64,000 nt of DNA from Datura wrightii (taxonomy: Eukaryota > Streptophyta > Magnoliopsida > Solanales > Solanaceae), in NCBI GenBank assembly GCA_035772735.1, contig JASDFA010000007.1:145823001-145887000 (forward strand). Direction: 5' to 3'. Made by a program: the position numbers and the translations under genes. The notes under the pieces were generated by a model. The model worked only from the letters and a program-made list of their open reading frames with translations. It did not search any database and was not told where the DNA came from. Positions 58,891 to 64,000 of this stretch are shown here, piece after piece. The stretch's first letter is position 1, and each line of letters opens with the position of its first letter.

Positions 58891-61800
58891 TATTTAACCT
58901 CCATTTCTTCACACACAATCAAATCTCCATCTTTTTTTCCCATCTCTAGCCCCTATAATTTGCTTTTTAATTCTTTGCAACAATTCTCAAGATAGTTAAT
59001 ACTCCATAATTTTTTACATGTTATAATTATTTATGGATGTATAATTTTTGAACTTCTAACTCTCTCACTTCTTCATGTATAGTAAAATAATAATCATAAA
59101 CTCACGTCACTAGAATACATAATATCCGCAAACCTACCACTCTTGTTCACAACACAGGAGCTACATTATTTATACATGATTAAAATTATTTTTTTATATA
59201 TATAGAGTAAATATTGAATATATTTGGCTTTTTCTATTTTACACCACTTAATGAAAATATTAACTCGGTATATTCATCAATATATGTCATTTATATCTTT
59301 TCATATTAGTTCTACCTGATATTCTACTTTTCTAATAGGTTTATCTTTTAAAATTAATATGTAATAATACAATTTATCTAATATTATGATCATTAAAATA
59401 ATACACTATAATACAATAATAAGATAATAGGATACATTATGAAAAAATAAGTAGCGGTCATTCAAAATAAGTGTAAAGGAATAGTGGAGGCCTACTGAAA
59501 GTAAAAAATGTAAGATTTATGAAAGACCCCATACAGTACAACATCCAGTGGCTGCCTGGTGAATAAAGAGAAGGCAAATCCCAAATGTTTTCAAGAAAAT
59601 CTTTGCCATTAAAGAAAAAGGTTTTTAATGGATACAAAAGTCGACATTCCATAGGATTTCGAGCTTATCCTGTTACATCTTTTTTTTATTTTTCTTCATC
59701 TTTTCTTACTATTGACTACTGCTATTGAATTGAATGAGTAAGGCCATGTAAAATATTTGTTCTTTTAATTTTTGTCACTTTTTGACTTTAATGGCAAAAG
59801 CATAGGTTAATCATTGAAACTTTTACTTGAGTAAAACAATTTTTTTTTTTTTTTTTGTGGAAGTGGCCATCTTGTTGATTCCTTTGATTTCCCATTAAGA
59901 TGAGGAAAACAACTCAACTACTTGAGATATAATCATTGCTTTGTCCATTTATGTTCTCTCAAAATTAAACATAATATACAGCTAATGCAATTACCATATT
60001 TACCTAATTCTCAACACTATAATATTGTCGCGTGCTAAGTGTTAGAATAAATTGTATATTTCAATTTCAAATTTTCTTAAACTTAAAAAACCCTTTTGAA
60101 ATTGGTCATCTACAGCACCATACTGTATTTAGATAGTTAAAATTTTAAGTTCTCAATCACATAGTTCACTATTTTTTTATAATAGTAGTTAAAAGATTTA
60201 CTATATAATATTATACATTCGACATAGAATATTATACAAAATTTTTATTTTTTTCTTTTATAATAATATTTAAAATTTTGATATATAATATTATATAAAA
60301 CTTTTATTTTTTTTCTTTTATAATAATATTTTAAAATTTGATATATAATATTATACACCCAATATACATATATTATATATAATAATAAAAGGTATTTATA
60401 CATTCATATACATTATTATACAAAAAAATTTCTTCGTCTTCTTCCTTAATTCAAGCACCAAATCCATTCAAAGCACCTCAAAACTATACCAAATGATCAC
60501 CCTAAAATTTAGATTTAGTTTTCGCAAGATGTGCCAATTTTTTTGCAGCAATACTCATTCGAAACAAAACTTATTTGTGAAAATCTGATTTTCAAACCTT
60601 GGCCACTTATGAAGTTTCTGCTTCGTGTTCACATTTTCTGCTTTAAATCAATGGATAACCACGTTTTTCAGCTTCAAACAACATTTTCCAACAGATTCTA
60701 TTCAACAATTTAAATTCGTTCTCAAACTAGTTCAAATGAACAAAATCTCCGGACTGAAGCATTGTTATTTGAACTAATATATAGTATAATTTTTTCTTTC
60801 AGTTTTTTATCCTTTCACAGACCATAGAATTTCTTTTTTAGTTCTGCTTATATGAACTTCTAAACCATGTTACTATTAACATATAAATGAGAAGGATTGT
60901 GTAAATATATGATGAATTGTTATTATAGGAAGCTTCTTAGAAACTAAACCTTAGTTAATACACATATCATACGTTTTCCTTTTTGAAATAGACCAAACAT
61001 GTAAAAGATATATTTATAAAATATGATAATAGTGATGGCAAGATCAGTTTGTTATACCTCAATTATTTCATTCGATGCCGGCTAATAATTCTAATCAAAC
61101 CTTGGATAAATAGGAAGAAATAATTTATGTTTTTTTTTTCTCTTTGTTAGGAGATGAACCTTGATTCCCTATTATTTTTGTTCTTATCATTCATGATCAA
61201 TAAGCCACATCCTTAAATGTAAAATCATATATTCATTTTGAAATAATTTGCACGCATTTATGGAAGTGTTTTCCTAAGTCAATTGGTGATATAAGGAATT
61301 CTCATGATTTAGCGAGTTTCTATTGAAGATTTGTTAGAGATTTTAGCACTATAGCTTCACCATTGACCCATATGATTTAAGAAAAATTGCATCTTCTTAT
61401 TGGGATGAAGAACTAAGAGAAAGCTTTTCAAGGCTTTAAAAAGATGAACTAGTAAGTAAAGCACCCCTTTTACAATTCTATACTGCTATAAATTGCTTGG
61501 AGAATTAGTTAAAAATCATATGCAGCAGAGACATTACCTATAGCGGGGAAATACAAGAGTCCATCAAGACAGAATGTTCATCTAAGATGAAATGTAATAC
61601 TAGTAAGACTTCCCAGTGCAACATGACCAATTTATCACTTTTATATTTAACCAATACACCATCGAAAGATACAGAATTACAGACCCAAATCAAGCAAGTA
61701 ATAAGCTGTAAATATAGCTATATAGTATAATATATATCCCCAGGACCAAACACATATCTTCTGAACCATCAAAGCATTGCACTACATATACCAAAAATTC

Positions 61801-63231
61801 AGTGAACATCTGTATGTATGTGCTACACTTGAAGGAAGAAAGATTCAGTTTTACTACTCAAGCTCTACTTGATACTTCAGCAGTGCAAAACAAGAGTCTT
61901 TTTAAGCTGAGGAACTCTGATTCTTTAGCATCTTTGCAATCCAATGCTCTCCGGTAAGTTCAGTTTCTCCCAGGGAAACAGGATTTCTTCCAACTTTCTC
62001 TAACTGAATTACCCTAGAGTCTCGAACCAACAAGTCCATGGGGAAACCTTAAAACAGGACTGACTTCACTCTCACTGTTGTTACCAAGAAAGATGAGCAA
62101 ATTGCAGTACGTCTAAAGCCTTAAATCGCGTTCCTGGATTAAAAGGAAATAAAATGAGGAAACAAAATAAGGGTCAGTTCCAATGAGGCACAAACAGGGA
62201 ACCATAAAACTTCATTTCAAAAAGAAAGTCAAAAAAATTATATGTTCATTCGATCGACCACATTTTTGTTTTTCTTTCTTTTTTGGGTGGGTGATCCACT
62301 ATGTTTTGTTTCCTTGACAAGGACTACTCTTTATCGACAACGACCAACACACAATAATGAACTCAAGAAGCAACAACCATGAAATCACTACCGTAAAGGG
62401 AAGGCTGGTATCAAGGTAATCTAGAGACCGAGTAAGTATGACACTCCTAGTAGGCAGAATCACAATGATCAATGTGACACCTCCAAGTAGCTTGGAGTTC
62501 CATTCACCCAGAATCTCAATAAGTTAGCTGATTATTTTTGTAAATTCAGGTCCTTGTTGAGACCGTCAAATCAGATTTTGCTTCTGAGTGTACTTGATAT
62601 AACTAATGGAGGTGGATCCTCAGGTTTTCATATATGAGTTTCAAGATATAATTACTAGTATGGGAATATCTTCACGGCAAGACTGCCATATCCTGGCTGT
62701 TAAATATGTGGAGAAAGGATTCAAACATAAAGTTTAGAAGACAAAGATAAGTAGACAACTGAGGCACCATGAAACTAGTATCAAGTGAGATTACAGATCC
62801 TTAGCTGTCATACTGCCAAATATGACAGTTAAGTAACCATTTTTTCCTTTTGGAACTATTGTTGAAAAGGAACATGGAACATACAGGTGAATATGGAATT
62901 TAAGGAGGTAAGATTAACAAACTAAACAAAAGGAGAAAAAGAGGTAAACGACAAGAAGAAAGATTACCAACTCCAAAACAAGCATGTCCGGATACAATAA
63001 TCTAACTCAACTAAGACATAAAGCTAATTCATTGAGAAAGAAAATCAGATAGACATCAAGAATACTAGAGACAGAGAAAAGTCTTCTTCTTCATGTCACT
63101 ATATTAGAATAAGTCCAGGAAGCATTCTGATGACAAATGCATAGTCAAAAAATACAATGACATGAGTGATTTAATAACAAATGCAACAAAATTAACATTT
63201 AAAGCAAAAGAAACACCAAGGACCTTGGATC
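58891..63231. other. Intergenic region before the OCTOPUS-like gene
   Basis: 59150-60420 is very AT-rich, with three imperfect copies of a unit containing TTTATAATA and TATATAATATTATA at 60180-60360. The rest has no supported ORF. The OCTOPUS-like 3' UTR presumably lies just below 63232. Confidence 0.45.
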
Positions 63232-64000
63232 TCAGTACAGGCGAAGTACGCTCCTCCCATTTGTCCTATTTTGCGCTGGTAAACTTCTCCTGCTGCCTCT
63301 CATGGGAGCAAAATGGAACCGCAAGAACCCATTATCAATATGATTAGGCGAATACCTTGCACTCCGATTTCTCTCCAACACAAAATCATCTTTCTTTTTA
63401 CCATGGCCATTAGTATCAATACCAAGATTCCTCATAGTTCCAAAAGATCCACCAATATTAGTTGAATTTCTCCAACTAACACTGCTATTACTCCTAAACA
63501 TATTCCTATTAAGACCCCCTTTTAGATCACCATTCGTCTCCCTCCTCATGTCTTGCCAAGATCCTGAAAATGACCTCTCCACTCCATTTGATCTACTATA
63601 CCTGTCATCTTCCTCATCTTTGTTTCCATTACCTTTCCTGTGGATAAAACCCCATATATTCCAGGCCCACTTCTTTGACTTTTTTGATCCCTTCCGTTCC
63701 CCATTTCCAATCCCAGAAGCACTATCCTTAAACCCTGTCAATTCAAAAGTCTCCGAGAAATCATCCCTTAAGGAATTGGAATTGGAAATCGAATTCAAAT
63801 CCCTCTCAGGCAGAACTTTAGCATTAGACACTGCCTTCATCTCATCAATTTCTGCCACTACAGCAGCTGCTGTTTTCCTAATTGAGTTAGATCTATCAAG
63901 GCTCTTCCTCCGCCTCGAAGATGAATCCAAATAATAGTCCCTCGTCTGAGCAGTCCCTCCAGGCGTATCAGTTTCCTCACCAATGCAATTCGCCGAAACA
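63232..64000 (-). CDS. OPS: OCTOPUS-family protein, C-terminal part (runs off the window)
   Basis: An open frame from the window edge to TGA at 63232-63234, about 255 residues of the C-terminus. The 5' part lies beyond 64000. Family marks: ETDTPGGTAQTRDYYLDSSS, RRRKSLDRSNSIRKT, a KWAWNIWGFIHRKG block, a Ser/Asn/Arg-rich stretch and the closing DNGFLRFHFAPMRGSRR. OCTOPUS proteins (DUF740) are polarly placed plasma-membrane-associated regulators of protophloem differentiation and brassinosteroid output. Orthology to OPS or to an OPS-like paralogue cannot be told from this part. Confidence 0.88.
   Translation of the reverse strand, partial: VSANCIGEETDTPGGTAQTRDYYLDSSSRRRKSLDRSNSIRKTAAAVVAEIDEMKAVSNAKVLPERDLNSISNSNSLRDDFSETFELTGFKDSASGIGNGERKGSKKSKKWAWNIWGFIHRKGNGNKDEEDDRYSRSNGVERSFSGSWQDMRRETNGDLKGGLNRNMFRSNSSVSWRNSTNIGGSFGTMRNLGIDTNGHGKKKDDFVLERNRSARYSPNHIDNGFLRFHFAPMRGSRRSLPAQNRTNGRSVLRLY

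Noticed and set aside
59458..59652. Minus-strand ORF of 64 codons in AT-rich intergenic DNA
   Set aside because: No motif, no splice context, composition typical of chance ORFs.
1..64000. Search for CRISPR arrays, prokaryotic operons, rRNA and tRNA genes
   Set aside because: Eukaryotic plant DNA. No regularly spaced repeats of CRISPR type, and no complete tRNA or rRNA gene was recognised by eye; only tRNA-derived SINE heads were seen.

Overview
The window is nuclear DNA of a flowering plant, almost certainly a member of the Solanaceae. The evidence is its AT-rich introns, its copia retrotransposons primed by initiator tRNA-Met, its Stowaway- and Tourist-like MITEs, and short repeats typical of nightshade genomes (the ACAACAACAACA...GAGGTAGAGAGG SINE-like element and the GTGGCGGAGCCAG repeat). 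I cannot name the species.

Layout. 0.3-3.9 kb: a five-exon RING E3 ligase gene of the AIRP2 type (+). 5.0-25.6 kb: a minus-strand cluster of three related LRR-XII (non-RD) receptor kinase copies. Copy 1 (4977-8119) is intact. Copy 2 (10169-13175) keeps an open kinase half but has a shredded ectodomain. Copy 3 (22576-25595) is a plain pseudogene. A lone wall-associated-kinase-type first exon lies at 16550-16925, upstream of copy 2 on the same strand. 18.5-22.05 kb: a copia element rebuilt as a long inverted repeat. 26.5-36.3 kb: a Sirevirus-like copia element with 748 bp LTRs, a perfect AAATC target duplication and an extra ORF after pol. 38.3-44.2 kb: SQD2 (+, 11 exons). 45.0-48.9 kb: a laccase of the LAC4/LAC10 clade (-, 5 exons). 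55.1-55.9 kb: a two-exon plastid coiled-coil membrane protein (+). 58.1-58.9 kb: PPR pseudogene remnants (-). 63.2 kb to the edge: the 3' end of an OCTOPUS-family gene (-). The rest is mostly AT-rich intergenic DNA with MITEs and old repeats.

How it fits together. AIRP2, SQD2, laccase and OCTOPUS-like genes also lie near each other in Arabidopsis (At5g01520, At5g01220, At5g01190, At5g01170; also LAC4/OPL at At2g38080/At2g38070; from memory). The single-copy genes therefore look like a conserved backbone into which the receptor-kinase cluster and the retroelements have been inserted.

Most worth checking: (1) the WAK-type exon and the copy-2 kinase half can be spliced in phase into a 499-residue chimeric receptor with a pseudokinase-type substitution; (2) the hairpin copia element, whose transcript would fold into dsRNA; (3) a predicted miR397 site and an AC element in the laccase; (4) a P1BS phosphate-starvation site upstream of SQD2. 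Exon boundaries were read by hand from splice sites, reading phase and family knowledge. No search was run.
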